Positions 30,991 to 39,481 are shown, counted from the first letter of the stretch. The stretch is 49,721 bases of DNA from Acinetobacter ursingii DSM 16037 = CIP 107286 (GCF_000368825.1 NZ_KB849711.1:294635-344355), one strand, 5' to 3'. Numbers and translations: made by a program. Notes: generated by a model not told the origin, from the letters alone.

Positions 30991-31533
30991 TTAGAAATAA
31001 ACTGAAATATTATATTTATCAGTATAAGTTCCAGCGGGTTTGCTAATACCTAAAGAACCAGAGGTTTGTACTGTAATGCTATAATCGTTAAGTGAAGAAG
31101 TACCAGCAGTCATTGGTTCATTATATTTGATTGAACCTAAATTGACATTATTGGAGCCACGTTTAGTAGTAACAGTTGTTGGAATAGAATAAGTTCCATA
31201 TTTTAATGCAGAGTTATTAGTTCCTGAAGTACGATTATCGGTATCAACCAATAGGTTATATGCTGCATTTGCACCTACACTAAAACCACCAGTACCAGTG
31301 CCTGTAGTGCTATTTAGGGTGATTTTTGTAGTGACATTTTTGAGTTCGCATACTTTTGGAATTGTGATTTCAATAGGAATAGACTTGCTTCCGCAGAGTT
31401 CTGTACAACCTTCAGGGTGCTGCGAACCGCCTCCGCCACCCCATAAGCTCGCCGTTTCTACCTCTGCATGAGCAATACCAACCACTCCACCAAAAGCCAT
31501 CACTGACAATATTGTTTTTACAAGCTTGTTCAT
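30991..31533 (-). CDS. SCPU-domain major pilin (CsuA/B-like)
   Basis: The 180-aa precursor has a signal peptide (MNKLVKTILSVMAFGGVVGIAHA) and a Gly/Ser/Thr-rich mature region. Cysteines occur in GCTELCGS and KVCELKN. It ends KPAGTYTDKYNISVYF, the terminal strand typical of SCPU pilins. The first gene of an operon in archaic systems is normally the major pilin. It is 138 bases upstream of the chaperone gene, a gap that could hold an attenuating structure. The GGGGGSQHPEGCTELCG stretch near the mature N-terminus is unusual. Confidence 0.8.
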   Translation of the reverse strand: MNKLVKTILSVMAFGGVVGIAHAEVETASLWGGGGGSQHPEGCTELCGSKSIPIEITIPKVCELKNVTTKITLNSTTGTGTGGFSVGANAAYNLLVDTDNRTSGTNNSALKYGTYSIPTTVTTKRGSNNVNLGSIKYNEPMTAGTSSLNDYSITVQTSGSLGISKPAGTYTDKYNISVYF

Positions 31534-32240
31534 AACGTATCTCCCATCTTTTATTATTAAGATGCTGTTTGTTATTTATAAATTTACAATTATGAGATCT
31601 GGATTTTGAAAAAATCTTCTATTCATAACCGCTCTTTAAGCATAGTTTAATCACACTAATAAACAATAATGTGATTTATTTCACATAAAATAAAATACTT
31701 TGATTTTTTATTTGGTTTAAATTGTTGTTATTTATTGTTTTTTAATTTTTATTCAAGCCAATCAGCATCTGAAATAAATTTGATTAATTTATTCATAAAA
31801 AATAGTTGATTTTTCATTTAAATAAAAATTATTTGAAATGAATAACTTAATAAAACTAAAAAATCAAAAAATTTTATATTTTGATATAAATTGTTACGTG
31901 TTATGAATTTTATTTGTGAATTTGTATTTATTATTGTTATTTATACTCAAAAAATATTTTTTTTAATCTCTATATCTATAAAAGAATGGATATTTCCATT
32001 ATATTGTGTTTTTTACATTTACAATTGAATTTATACTTGGTTTTTAATTGATAAATGTTATATGAACAATCACATTTAAAAGAATGTTTTTATAGCCTCT
32101 TAATTTCTAAATTATTGGGATTCAGACTAATATTTAATAGAATATGAATTAAAAAATATTGATTTAGCTTATCAAATTTAATCTATTTATACCTCAATAG
32201 CATGGATAAAATTAAGGCATTAAGGACGAAAAAAAAGTAA
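31534..32240. other. long AT-rich spacer upstream of the pilus operon
   Basis: About 700 bases, mostly A and T by eye, with no ORF worth calling. It contains the pilus promoter on the minus strand. Its composition is unlike the neighbouring coding DNA and is the kind of DNA that nucleoid silencers (H-NS) bind; that link is inference. Confidence 0.6.
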
Positions 32241-32263
32241 AAAGAGTCCAAAAAGGACTCTTT
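32241..32263 (-). terminator. mpl terminator
   Basis: A perfect 9-base stem AAAGAGTCC / GGACTCTTT with an A5 loop lies 25 bases past the mpl stop; the minus-strand tail is T-rich. Confidence 0.8.
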
Positions 32264-32287
32264 ATAACGCTACGATTTGAGAAAAAT

Positions 32288-33649
32288 TTATTTTAAGGCA
32301 TTTAAAAGCTTTTGATGTAATCCGCCAAAACCGCCATTTGACATAATCACTACAGCATCACCCTCACCTGCTTCATTCACAATACGATTAATAATTTCGT
32401 CCAATGAACGGCTGACTTGAGCATGATTGGTTGCAGCGTCGACCACAGGTTGTAAATCCCAGTCCAGACCTTCGGGTTGATACCAGATCACTTCATCGGC
32501 CAAACGTGCTGATTGTGCCAGTCCCTCTTTATGGCTGCCCATACGCATGGTGTTGGAACGTGGCTCAATAATGGCCCAAAGTTTACGTTCGCCCAAGCGT
32601 TTACGTGCGCCGTCTAGCGTGGTTTCAATTGCGGTTGGATGATGGGCAAAGTCATCATAAACTTCAATGCCGCGAACGGTTCCAAGCAGTTCCATACGGC
32701 GTTTGACTCCGCCAAAATTGGATAAAGCCTGACAAGCCTGTTCAATACTCACACCGACATGTTGTGCTGCTGCAATGGTTGCTAAGGCATTGGCGACGCT
32801 ATGTTGCCCCGTCATACTCCATTGTACTTCACCTTTGACCACACCGTGTTCTAGTACTTCAAAATGACTGCCATCCGCGCTAAGTTGTTCTGCACTGAGT
32901 GCAACATCAGGATTTGGATTTAAACTGGTACGCACCACTGGCGTCCAGCAACCCATATCCAACACTTCATCAATATGAGTTTCAGTGATTGGCGCAATAA
33001 TGCACCCCTCACTGGGAATGGTGCGCACCAAATGATGGAATTGTTTTTGAATCGCTGCCAAATCATCAAAGATATCGGCATGATCAAATTCAAGATTATT
33101 TAAAATCGCGGTTTTAGGATGATAGTGAACGAATTTTGAACGCTTATCAAAGAAAGCCGAGTCATATTCATCCGCTTCAACACAGAAATACTGACCGCCT
33201 CCCAAACGCGCACTTTCACTAAAACCAAGCGGGACCCCGCCGATCAAAAAGCCTGGATTTAAACCTGCCTGATCGAGTACCCAAGCCAGCATGGTGGTGG
33301 TGGTAGTTTTACCATGTGTGCCTGCAACGCCCAATACATGTTTCCCTTGCAAAACATGATCAGCCAAAAATTGTGGGCCAGAGATGTAAGGTAAACCTGC
33401 ATTGAGCATATATTCAACCGCATCAATACCACGTTTCATTGCATTGCCTACAATCACCAGATCGGGATGCGGCTGTAAATGGCTACGATCATAGCCTTGC
33501 ATGAGTTCAATGCCAGCATTTTCTAATTGGGTCGACATGGGTGGATAGACATTGGCATCGGAACCTGTGACTTTATGTCCTAAATCTCTTGCCAGAAGTG
33601 CCAAAGAACCCATAAAAGTGCCACAAATACCCAAAATATGCAGATGCAT
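32288..33649 (-). CDS. mpl: UDP-MurNAc:L-Ala-gamma-D-Glu-meso-DAP ligase
   Basis: It attaches recycled murein tripeptide to UDP-MurNAc in peptidoglycan recycling. It is a Mur ligase fold: N-terminal nucleotide-binding GICGTFMGSLALLARDLGHKVTGSD, the ATP loop GVAGTHGKTTTTTM, EADEYDSAFFDKRSKF, NLEFDHADIF and the C-terminal YDDFAHHPTAIETTL and PRSNTMRMG. The GICGTFMG opening separates Mpl from MurC (GIGG..MSG). The length of 453 aa is normal. anmK and the lytic transglycosylase of this window act in the same pathway. Confidence 0.95.
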   Translation of the reverse strand: MHLHILGICGTFMGSLALLARDLGHKVTGSDANVYPPMSTQLENAGIELMQGYDRSHLQPHPDLVIVGNAMKRGIDAVEYMLNAGLPYISGPQFLADHVLQGKHVLGVAGTHGKTTTTTMLAWVLDQAGLNPGFLIGGVPLGFSESARLGGGQYFCVEADEYDSAFFDKRSKFVHYHPKTAILNNLEFDHADIFDDLAAIQKQFHHLVRTIPSEGCIIAPITETHIDEVLDMGCWTPVVRTSLNPNPDVALSAEQLSADGSHFEVLEHGVVKGEVQWSMTGQHSVANALATIAAAQHVGVSIEQACQALSNFGGVKRRMELLGTVRGIEVYDDFAHHPTAIETTLDGARKRLGERKLWAIIEPRSNTMRMGSHKEGLAQSARLADEVIWYQPEGLDWDLQPVVDAATNHAQVSRSLDEIINRIVNEAGEGDAVVIMSNGGFGGLHQKLLNALK

Positions 33650-33914
33650 AACTCGCCTACTCCACTGCCCTGAGTTGGCCTTTTATTTCTATACGCCAAC
33701 GTCAAAATATCAATTTAAATTGACAGCAACGATAACAAGGCTGCTTGGGAAAAGATAGTCATAAATCATGTGATTCGGGTGTTTTGCTGTTGCTTTTAGG
33801 TGAAATGACAGGGATTAAATTTTGATAAAAGAATTATTTTTTGAAATTTCGCTTTTATAATAAATTTGACTGTTCACAGACCGTTTGTGGTCTATTCTGA
33901 TCAAGGATATTCAT

Positions 33915-34262
33915 TTGAATCCAACATTGATTGCACTTGGCTGTTTAATTATCTCAAATTGCTTTATGACGATGGCGTGGTATGGTCATTTGAAGTTTTT
34001 ACATCATGCGCCTTTATGGCAAGCCATCTTGTTTGGTTGGCTGATCGCGCTGATGGAATATAGCTTTATGATTCCTGCCACACGCTATCTGGATCAACAA
34101 GGTTGGACGCTAGGTGAAATGAAAATTACGCAGGAAGTGGTAACGCTGATCGTATTTGTCCCTTTCATGCTGTTTTTATTCAAGCAACCGTTCAAACTGG
34201 ACTATTTATGGGCCATGTTATGTTTGATGGGGTGCGTCTATTTTGTGTTTCGTGGACAGTAA
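33915..34262 (+). CDS. DUF486 (DMT-like) membrane protein
   Basis: This small inner-membrane protein of about 115 aa has four helices: LIALGCLIISNCFMTMAWYGHL, AILFGWLIALMEYSFMIPA, EVVTLIVFVPFMLFLF and YLWAMLCLMGCVYFVF. MAWYGHLK, EYSFMIPATR and TLGEMKITQEV are the family blocks. The substrate is unknown. There is no ATG; TTG at 33915 has AAGGA 7 bases upstream and gives the family-like start MNPTLIALG. A longer frame from TTG 33885 is possible. Confidence 0.82.
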   Translation: MNPTLIALGCLIISNCFMTMAWYGHLKFLHHAPLWQAILFGWLIALMEYSFMIPATRYLDQQGWTLGEMKITQEVVTLIVFVPFMLFLFKQPFKLDYLWAMLCLMGCVYFVFRGQ

Positions 34263-34280
34263 ACTGATCTAGATCAAATG

Positions 34281-34310
34281 AAAAAAGCCCGACATCCTGT
34301 CGAGCTTTCT
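34281..34310 (+). terminator. terminator after the DUF486 gene
   Basis: AAAGCCCGACA (34284-34294) pairs with TGTCGAGCTTT (34299-34309) with one mismatch. The T tail is short, so strength is uncertain. Confidence 0.65.
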
Positions 34311-34589
34311 CATATTTTGCGCCTAGGTATAACTCCTGTCATCCCTCACGATCCTGATGCAAGAACTTATCATTTTTGTTTTCTGTTCTGGAACTTCCTG
34401 TTCCTGATGAATTCATCATAGGACAAAATAAAAAATAGACCTAGACGCTATTTTCTGAGAATTTTGTCAGTAAATGCTTACAGCAGTTTCTCGCTCAGCT
34501 TTAAATCATATTTCCTGTGATTTAATTTGGCTCAAAAACTGGGTAAAAGCATCAAACTTGATCAATTCAGATCAAATTGTCTCAGAGTT
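34311..34589. other. spacer upstream of purE with nested palindromes
   Basis: No ORF. It holds GTTCTGGAAC (34385-34394), GGAAC-5-GTTCC (34390-34404) and the perfect 14-base palindrome TGATGAATTCATCA (34405-34418), back to back. They lie about 170 bases upstream of the purE promoter and could be operator sites. Confidence 0.45.
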
Positions 34590-34618
34590 TTGGAGCTGTT
34601 GAAAAAAACCGCTATAAT
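34590..34618 (+). promoter_or_regulatory. purEK promoter
   Basis: -35 TTGGAG (34590-34595), a 17-base spacer and a consensus -10 TATAAT (34613-34618). The leader to the purE ATG would be about 65 bases. Confidence 0.8.
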
Positions 34619-34691
34619 GCCGCGCATTCTCTTATCTTTCTTGGTGCAAACCGAGATCTCTATTTTTATCTTTGATACTTTGGAAATGCCA

Positions 34692-35207
34692 ATGAACGCG
34701 GTCGCAGCGAAAGATGCTCAACCCTTAGTCGGAATTATTATGGGTTCTCAATCGGATTGGGCAACGCTAGAACATACTGCCAATATGCTCAAACAACTCG
34801 GTGTGCCTTTCGAAGCTGAAGTGGTTTCGGCACATCGTACCCCCGATCGTTTATTTGAATATGCAGAAACGGCGCGTGAACGCGGCATTCAGGTGATTAT
34901 TGCAGGTGCTGGCGGCGCGGCGCATTTACCAGGTATGTGTGCAGCTAAAACTGATCTGCCTGTACTTGGAGTTCCTGTAAAATCTTCGATTTTAAATGGT
35001 GTTGATTCTTTACTTTCAATTGTACAAATGCCAGCGGGTATCGCGGTGGGAACTTTGGCGATTGGCCCTGCGGGTGCAACCAATGCTGCGATTATGGCGG
35101 CACAGATTTTAGGTCTACATAATCCTGAAATTGCTAAAAATGTGGCTGATTTCCGTACTGCGCAGACCGATAAAGTCGCAAGTAACAATATTCCTGGTCA
35201 AGTATAA
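34692..35207 (+). CDS. purE: N5-carboxyaminoimidazole ribonucleotide mutase
   Basis: It converts N5-CAIR made by PurK to CAIR in purine synthesis. The class I PurE motifs are present: [49 protein letters not shown] and [20 protein letters not shown]. The frame is open far upstream of the gene, even across the promoter, so the start is internal. ATG 34692 (171 aa) has GGAA 6 bases upstream; ATG 34686 is the alternative. purK follows after 10 bases. Confidence 0.94.
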   Translation: MNAVAAKDAQPLVGIIMGSQSDWATLEHTANMLKQLGVPFEAEVVSAHRTPDRLFEYAETARERGIQVIIAGAGGAAHLPGMCAAKTDLPVLGVPVKSSILNGVDSLLSIVQMPAGIAVGTLAIGPAGATNAAIMAAQILGLHNPEIAKNVADFRTAQTDKVASNNIPGQV

Positions 35208-35217
35208 CGAGGCAATC

Positions 35218-36339
35218 ATGGATAAAACCATCGGAATATTTGGTGGTGGTCAATTGGGTCGCATGATGGCTCAAGCTGCTTTACCTTTAAATATTCAATG
35301 TACTTTTTTTGAAGCCCAGCAAGATTGTCCAGCCGCGGCGCTTGGACATGTTTTTTCAAGTCAGGCAGAACATGGTTTAAGTGCTTTTATTCAAAGTGCC
35401 GATGTATTTAGTCTTGAGTTTGAAAATACGCCGCTTGAAGATGTGGATGCTCTAAGTCTAACCAAATCAATTTATCCGCCACGTCAGGCACTCGCGATTG
35501 CGCAAAATCGACTCTCGGAAAAGACTCTATTTAATCAGCTTGATATTCCAGTTGCACCGTTTAAAGCGGTCGATAGTCTAGACTCACTAAAACAAGCTGT
35601 GTCCGAGCTAGGCTTACCGATTGTATTAAAAACCGCGACAGGTGGTTATGATGGCAAGGGACAATTTGTCTTGCGTCAAGCCGATCAGATCGAGCAAGCT
35701 TGGGCTGAACTGGGGCCTGCACAATCCTTGATTGCGGAAAGTTTTGTGACTTTCTCGCGTGAAGTGTCCATTATTGCCGTGCGTGGCCAAAATGGTGAAG
35801 TAAAAACTTGGCCTTTGGCAGAAAATCATCATCATCACGGGATTTTATCGCATTCAATTGTGCCTGCACCGAACAGCATTGATTTGCAACCTGTTGCACA
35901 GGATTACATCACGCGTTTACTCAATCATCTGAATTATGTTGGTGTATTAACACTCGAATTGTTTGTGACAGATCAGGGTTTATTTGCCAATGAAATGGCA
36001 CCACGTGTACATAATTCAGGACATTGGTCGATTGAAGGTGCGGTGTGTTCACAGTTCGAAAATCATATTCGTGCGGTGGCGGGTTTGCCATTGGGTTCAA
36101 CAGATGTGATACGTCCAACCGTGATGGTCAATATCATTGGGCAACACCCAAAATCTGAAGATGTTTTAGCCTTAAATGGCGCGCATTTACACCTTTACAA
36201 TAAAACAGAGCGTGAAGGTCGTAAACTCGGTCATATCACCTTAATGCCTGTGAATAGCGAGGATTTGGTCGGTTTATGCCGCCAATTAGCGCAGATTTTA
36301 CCTGAGCCATTGGCCTTAAAAGCCAATATGACGCTGTAA
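35218..36339 (+). CDS. purK: N5-carboxyaminoimidazole ribonucleotide synthase
   Basis: This ATP-grasp enzyme makes N5-CAIR from AIR, bicarbonate and ATP, which PurE then converts. It shows the N-terminal GIFGGGQLGRMMAQAA, the ATP-grasp LPIVLKTATGGYDGKGQFV, EVSIIAVRG, and the FANEMAPRVHNSGHWSIEGA metal/substrate loop. It has 373 aa. The start at ATG 35218 has ACGAGG 6 bases upstream. It is co-transcribed with purE. Confidence 0.96.
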   Translation: MDKTIGIFGGGQLGRMMAQAALPLNIQCTFFEAQQDCPAAALGHVFSSQAEHGLSAFIQSADVFSLEFENTPLEDVDALSLTKSIYPPRQALAIAQNRLSEKTLFNQLDIPVAPFKAVDSLDSLKQAVSELGLPIVLKTATGGYDGKGQFVLRQADQIEQAWAELGPAQSLIAESFVTFSREVSIIAVRGQNGEVKTWPLAENHHHHGILSHSIVPAPNSIDLQPVAQDYITRLLNHLNYVGVLTLELFVTDQGLFANEMAPRVHNSGHWSIEGAVCSQFENHIRAVAGLPLGSTDVIRPTVMVNIIGQHPKSEDVLALNGAHLHLYNKTEREGRKLGHITLMPVNSEDLVGLCRQLAQILPEPLALKANMTL

Positions 36340-36361
36340 TTTTTAAATTTTAGCTCCAAAA

Positions 36362-36389
36362 AAACGATCAAAATACTGGTCGTTTTTTT
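36362..36389 (+). terminator. purEK terminator
   Basis: The stem ACGATCA / TGGTCGT (one G-T pair) with an A-rich lead and a T7 tail lies about 25 bases past the purK stop. Confidence 0.85.
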
Positions 36390-37085
36390 GTGGTTTATTT
36401 TGCTAGACCGCCTTTCAATCTGACCTTTTATCTTGTTGATCTCGTCAAGTCGCGTAAATTTGGTTATTTTTTAACATGATTTGATCAGATAAAATCTATC
36501 TTTACTTCAACAATAAATGGCTAAAAATTTGAATTCAAATGGTAATAAAATCTAGGCTTTTTATTTTGAATTTAAATTATCTTTGATGACTATTTAAGGT
36601 CTCTTTATTTTTATCCATAAGGAAGAAATACAAAGGACTAATAAAATACGTCGATGATGAAGAATATTTTTGAATTCAAAAGTAGGCTTTTTATATTCTG
36701 TATTTTAAACTCAAAAACCAAGCGTAAGGTTATCCACAGATACTGTGGTGAGTGGTGTTTGAATTTAAAGTGGCGATCGGTGCGTATCCTAAAGTTTGAA
36801 TTCAAAACAAGTGATCGTTATAAACTGTATAGGATGCTGTCTAAGTCATTATAAATACTAAAAAATCACGAATTCTTGGTTTTAATTCAATATTTTGACA
36901 TAGCATCATGCTGAACATGTTTTGAATTTAAATGGAAAAACGATTTTTGAATTTAAAAATAATGTGATGGAAAAGTTTGAATTTAAAAGCATCGCTCGAT
37001 GATGAATTTAAAATGATAAAAATGAATTCAAAGTTACCAAACTTATCTGTCATCGTGCCATCTAAATGCTAAGGTAAAATCAAAC
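36390..37085. other. non-coding 0.7-kb region carrying the palindrome cluster
   Basis: Between the purK terminator and the transglycosylase gene there is no convincing gene; the 66-codon frame at 36654-36854 runs through the repeats and the DnaA box and looks like chance. The region holds the TTTGAATTYAAA set described separately, and one perfect DnaA box. Confidence 0.7.
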
Positions 37086-37097
37086 TTTGAATTCAAA
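36528..37097. repeat. cluster of TTTGAATTYAAA palindromes
   Basis: Nine exact 12-base copies start at 36528, 36565, 36669, 36758, 36795, 36921, 36946, 36976 and 37086. Four of them (36528, 36669, 36795, 37086) are the full palindrome TTTGAATTCAAA, and five are TTTGAATTTAAA. Degenerate copies lie near 36880, 37001 and 37021. All exact copies read in the same orientation, with irregular spacing of 25 to 126 bases, so this is neither a CRISPR nor a tandem repeat. The last copy ends 16 bases before the transglycosylase ATG. The same motif occurs three times in oriC and once in dnaA. Confidence 0.9.
36730..36738 (+). promoter_or_regulatory. DnaA box outside oriC
   Basis: TTATCCACA, a perfect consensus DnaA box, in the middle of the palindrome cluster and about 20 kb from oriC. 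Confidence 0.7.
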
Positions 37098-37113
37098 AAT
37101 GGTGCTGATAACA

Positions 37114-38400
37114 ATGCGACGTTTGCCTTTCTTTCTTTCTTCCTGTTTTTTTCTAGCGACTCAAGCCCAAGCTGAACTCATTATGAATGGTGCAAGCATT
37201 TCTACAACTACAACAACACCCGCAGCGAGCAGTTTTTCACCCCAAAATGATTTTCAGGGTTGTATTGCCAATTTGCGTTCACAAGCGGTTGCTTCAGGTG
37301 TCAGTGCAGCCACTTATGATCGTTATACGCAAAATTTAAGTCCTGATTATTCGGTAATTGATAAATTAAATTATCAGCCTGAGTTCTCAACACCAATTTG
37401 GGACTATCTTTCGGGCTTAGTAGATGATGAACGGGTACAGGCAGGTCAACAAAAAATGGCGCAATATCGCGATGTGCTGAATCGCGCGTCACAAGCCTAC
37501 GGTGTTCCGCCAGAAACTATTGTTGCGGTTTGGGGTGTGGAAAGTAACTATGGTGATATTTCTGGAAAATATCCGTTATTACAGGCTTTGGGAACATTAA
37601 GCTGTGAAGGACGCCGTCAAAGCTATTTTCGCGGTGAGTTTTTTGCCACGCTACGCATTTTACAGCGCGGTGACTTGAGGGAGGATCAGTTGAAAGGCTC
37701 ATGGGCAGGAGCATTTGGTCATACTCAATTTATGCCATCCACTTATGAGCGCTTAGCGGTTGATTTTGATGGTGATGGTCGCCGTGATTTGGTTTCTAGT
37801 GTGCCAGATGCATTGGCATCGACCGCGAATTTCTTGAAACAAGCAGGTTGGCAAACGGGTATGCCGTGGGGATTTGAGGTCAAAATTCCAGAAAATATCT
37901 CTATAAGTGGAGAAGGGCGACGTAATAAAAAGCCTTTGAGTAGTTGGGAACAGCGAGGCGTGACACGTGTAGATGGTTCGGCACTGGTTCAGGGTAATCT
38001 TTCATTGTCTACTCCCGCAGGTCTCATGACACCCGCAGGTGCAAATGGGCCAGCCTTTTTGGTGTTTAAAAACTTTGATGCCATTTATAGTTACAATGCA
38101 GCCGAAAGCTATGGCTTGGCAATTGCCCATTTATCTGATCGTCTAAAAGGAGCAGGACCATTTGTCAGCTCATGGCCGACGGATGATCCTGGGACATCGC
38201 GTGCTGAACGCCGTGAAATTCAGCGTTATTTAGTCAGCTGTGGTTATGATATTGGTGAAGTCGATGGTTTGATTGGAGATAAATCTCGTCAGGCAATTCG
38301 TCAGGAACAAAGCCGTTTGGGGCTAAATCCAACAGGTCGACCAGGGCAGCAGATTTTAAAAGCGATTCGTACTCAGCAAGCGGTAAAAATGATGCAGTAG
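37114..38400 (+). CDS. lytic murein transglycosylase, MltB family with peptidoglycan-binding domain
   Basis: It cleaves peptidoglycan glycan strands to 1,6-anhydro-MurNAc ends. The signal peptide (MRRLPFFLSSCFFLATQAQA) has no lipobox at its end, so it is likely soluble periplasmic. The SLT_2 domain shows PPETIVAVWGVESNYGD with catalytic Glu at residue 143 of this start, SWAGAFGHTQFMPSTY and VDFDGDGRRDL. The last 65 residues are a PG_binding_1 domain (REIQRYLVSCGYDIGEVDGLIGD). It has 428 aa. The frame is open from TTG 37087, but ATG 37114 begins the signal peptide. Its upstream region is the palindrome cluster. Its products feed anmK and mpl recycling. Confidence 0.9.
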   Translation: MRRLPFFLSSCFFLATQAQAELIMNGASISTTTTTPAASSFSPQNDFQGCIANLRSQAVASGVSAATYDRYTQNLSPDYSVIDKLNYQPEFSTPIWDYLSGLVDDERVQAGQQKMAQYRDVLNRASQAYGVPPETIVAVWGVESNYGDISGKYPLLQALGTLSCEGRRQSYFRGEFFATLRILQRGDLREDQLKGSWAGAFGHTQFMPSTYERLAVDFDGDGRRDLVSSVPDALASTANFLKQAGWQTGMPWGFEVKIPENISISGEGRRNKKPLSSWEQRGVTRVDGSALVQGNLSLSTPAGLMTPAGANGPAFLVFKNFDAIYSYNAAESYGLAIAHLSDRLKGAGPFVSSWPTDDPGTSRAERREIQRYLVSCGYDIGEVDGLIGDKSRQAIRQEQSRLGLNPTGRPGQQILKAIRTQQAVKMMQ

Positions 38401-38428
38401 TTTTTTAAAATCTGACTAATGAAAACAT

Positions 38429-38454
38429 AAAAGGTCTACATGTGTAGACCTTTT
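38429..38454. terminator. bidirectional terminator, transglycosylase / 38471 gene
   Basis: A perfect 12-base stem AAAAGGTCTACA / TGTAGACCTTTT (2-base centre) lies between convergent genes, with A and T tracts built into the arms. Confidence 0.85.
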
Positions 38455-38470
38455 ACTGTATGTAATGGTT

Positions 38471-38890
38471 TTATTCGATCGGGGATTGATCCAGTTTGAC
38501 CGCTTCAAGAATGTCCATAATCACAGTAGTGACATCCTGACTCAGTTCACGATCATTAAAAATTTCATAGGCGGTGATGGTGACATCGGTATCACTTGGC
38601 AAGAGTTTTTGTTCTTCTTCGATCAGATGTTCAATTGGTAAGAGAGTTTGTTTCACTTCCAGATGTAAAATATCCTTAAATTCGATATTTTCATCTTCGA
38701 GTTCAATTTCCTGCTCATTGAAATAGGGCAACAAAATTGAATGGAGATAGGGTTGAATCTCAATGATATCAAGAATTTCAATATCACGTGTTTGCTCAAT
38801 CGTACTGATTAGATCATTCACTTCAATCAAGATATGATAGTAACTCACGTCGATCTCCATTGCCTGTTCATTAGATTCATCTAGCACCAT
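38471..38890 (-). CDS. acidic hypothetical protein, 139 aa
   Basis: I do not recognise this family. The protein is strikingly acidic and rich in isoleucine (EILDIIEIQPYL, NEQEIELEDENIEFKDI, EHLIEEEQKLL), with no cysteines, signal peptide or membrane helix. The pattern suggests a soluble alpha/beta or helical protein, possibly a partner of a basic ligand; that is inference. Alternative starts at MEIDVSYY (residue 11) exist. It shares the terminator with the transglycosylase gene and has its own upstream region. Confidence 0.65.
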   Translation of the reverse strand: MVLDESNEQAMEIDVSYYHILIEVNDLISTIEQTRDIEILDIIEIQPYLHSILLPYFNEQEIELEDENIEFKDILHLEVKQTLLPIEHLIEEEQKLLPSDTDVTITAYEIFNDRELSQDVTTVIMDILEAVKLDQSPIE

Positions 38891-38980
38891 AACATGAATC
38901 TGAATACGATTTCGACTCTAGGTACTCTCAGGTTTTAACAAATTACAAAAATTATTGTCGGATTATTTTTATATTCTAGA

Positions 38981-39481
38981 TTATTTGTACATCCATCTAC
39001 GCACAGCAATATCAACGAGATAGGCGATGAAGCAGCCTGCCGCACAGAATACAATTCGAAATAATGCACCTTCAATGGTTTGATGAGCGACATCATAGAT
39101 CGTCACGATCAAAAAGCTGGCTAATGCAATTCCACAGTATTCAGTATGTCTGACAATAATGCAAATCAGAGTCGTAAGAAAAATTCCAAGAATTAAAAAC
39201 CAATATTCCAAATTAATATATGCGACATAATGTGAGGCAGAAAAAATTAAAAACCAAATTAAAATTCCAACTATTGAGCCAATAATATTGCCTGTAATTT
39301 GATTAAAATTAACTTTAATATTTTGATCTGCTTGGAGGGTAAAGAAGCTCGTTAACGTTGCCCATAAGAAGAAATTTGAAGTTTTGTCTTTATCAAAAAT
39401 GATTGAAATTATACTGATAATAACGGTGCAAGTCAGAATTTTAATAATGTATTGAATTTGAGCTGAACTACTTTTATTCAT
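38981..39481 (-). CDS. small FUSC/ArAE-like membrane protein
   Basis: The 166 aa contain about five hydrophobic helices: YIIKILTCTVIISIISIIF, FLWATLTSFFTLQAD, GNIIGSIVGILIWFLIFSAS, YWFLILGIFLTTLICIIV, and ALFRIVFCAAGCFIAYLVDI. The closing RIVFCAAGCFIAYLVDIAVRR and the N-terminal KI...FF.WATLTSFFTLQ resemble the membrane half of fusaric-acid/aromatic-acid exporters (FUSC, ArAE_1), but the cytoplasmic half is missing. The substrate is unknown. The sequence is AT-rich compared with dnaK next door. Confidence 0.65.
   Translation of the reverse strand: MNKSSSAQIQYIIKILTCTVIISIISIIFDKDKTSNFFLWATLTSFFTLQADQNIKVNFNQITGNIIGSIVGILIWFLIFSASHYVAYINLEYWFLILGIFLTTLICIIVRHTEYCGIALASFLIVTIYDVAHQTIEGALFRIVFCAAGCFIAYLVDIAVRRWMYK

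Noticed and set aside
31534..32240. A hidden gene or RNA in the AT-rich spacer
   Set aside because: No frame of useful length and no recognised RNA pattern; only low-complexity A/T sequence.
33885..33914. Upstream TTG as the DUF486 start
   Set aside because: The AAGGA site lies inside this extension and fits the TTG at 33915.
36654..36854. 66-codon ORF in the palindrome cluster
   Set aside because: No ribosome-binding site, odd composition, and the frame is made up of repeats and the DnaA box.
36528..37097. CRISPR array or tandem repeat
   Set aside because: The units are only 12 bases, spacing is irregular (25 to 126 bases), and there are no cas genes.
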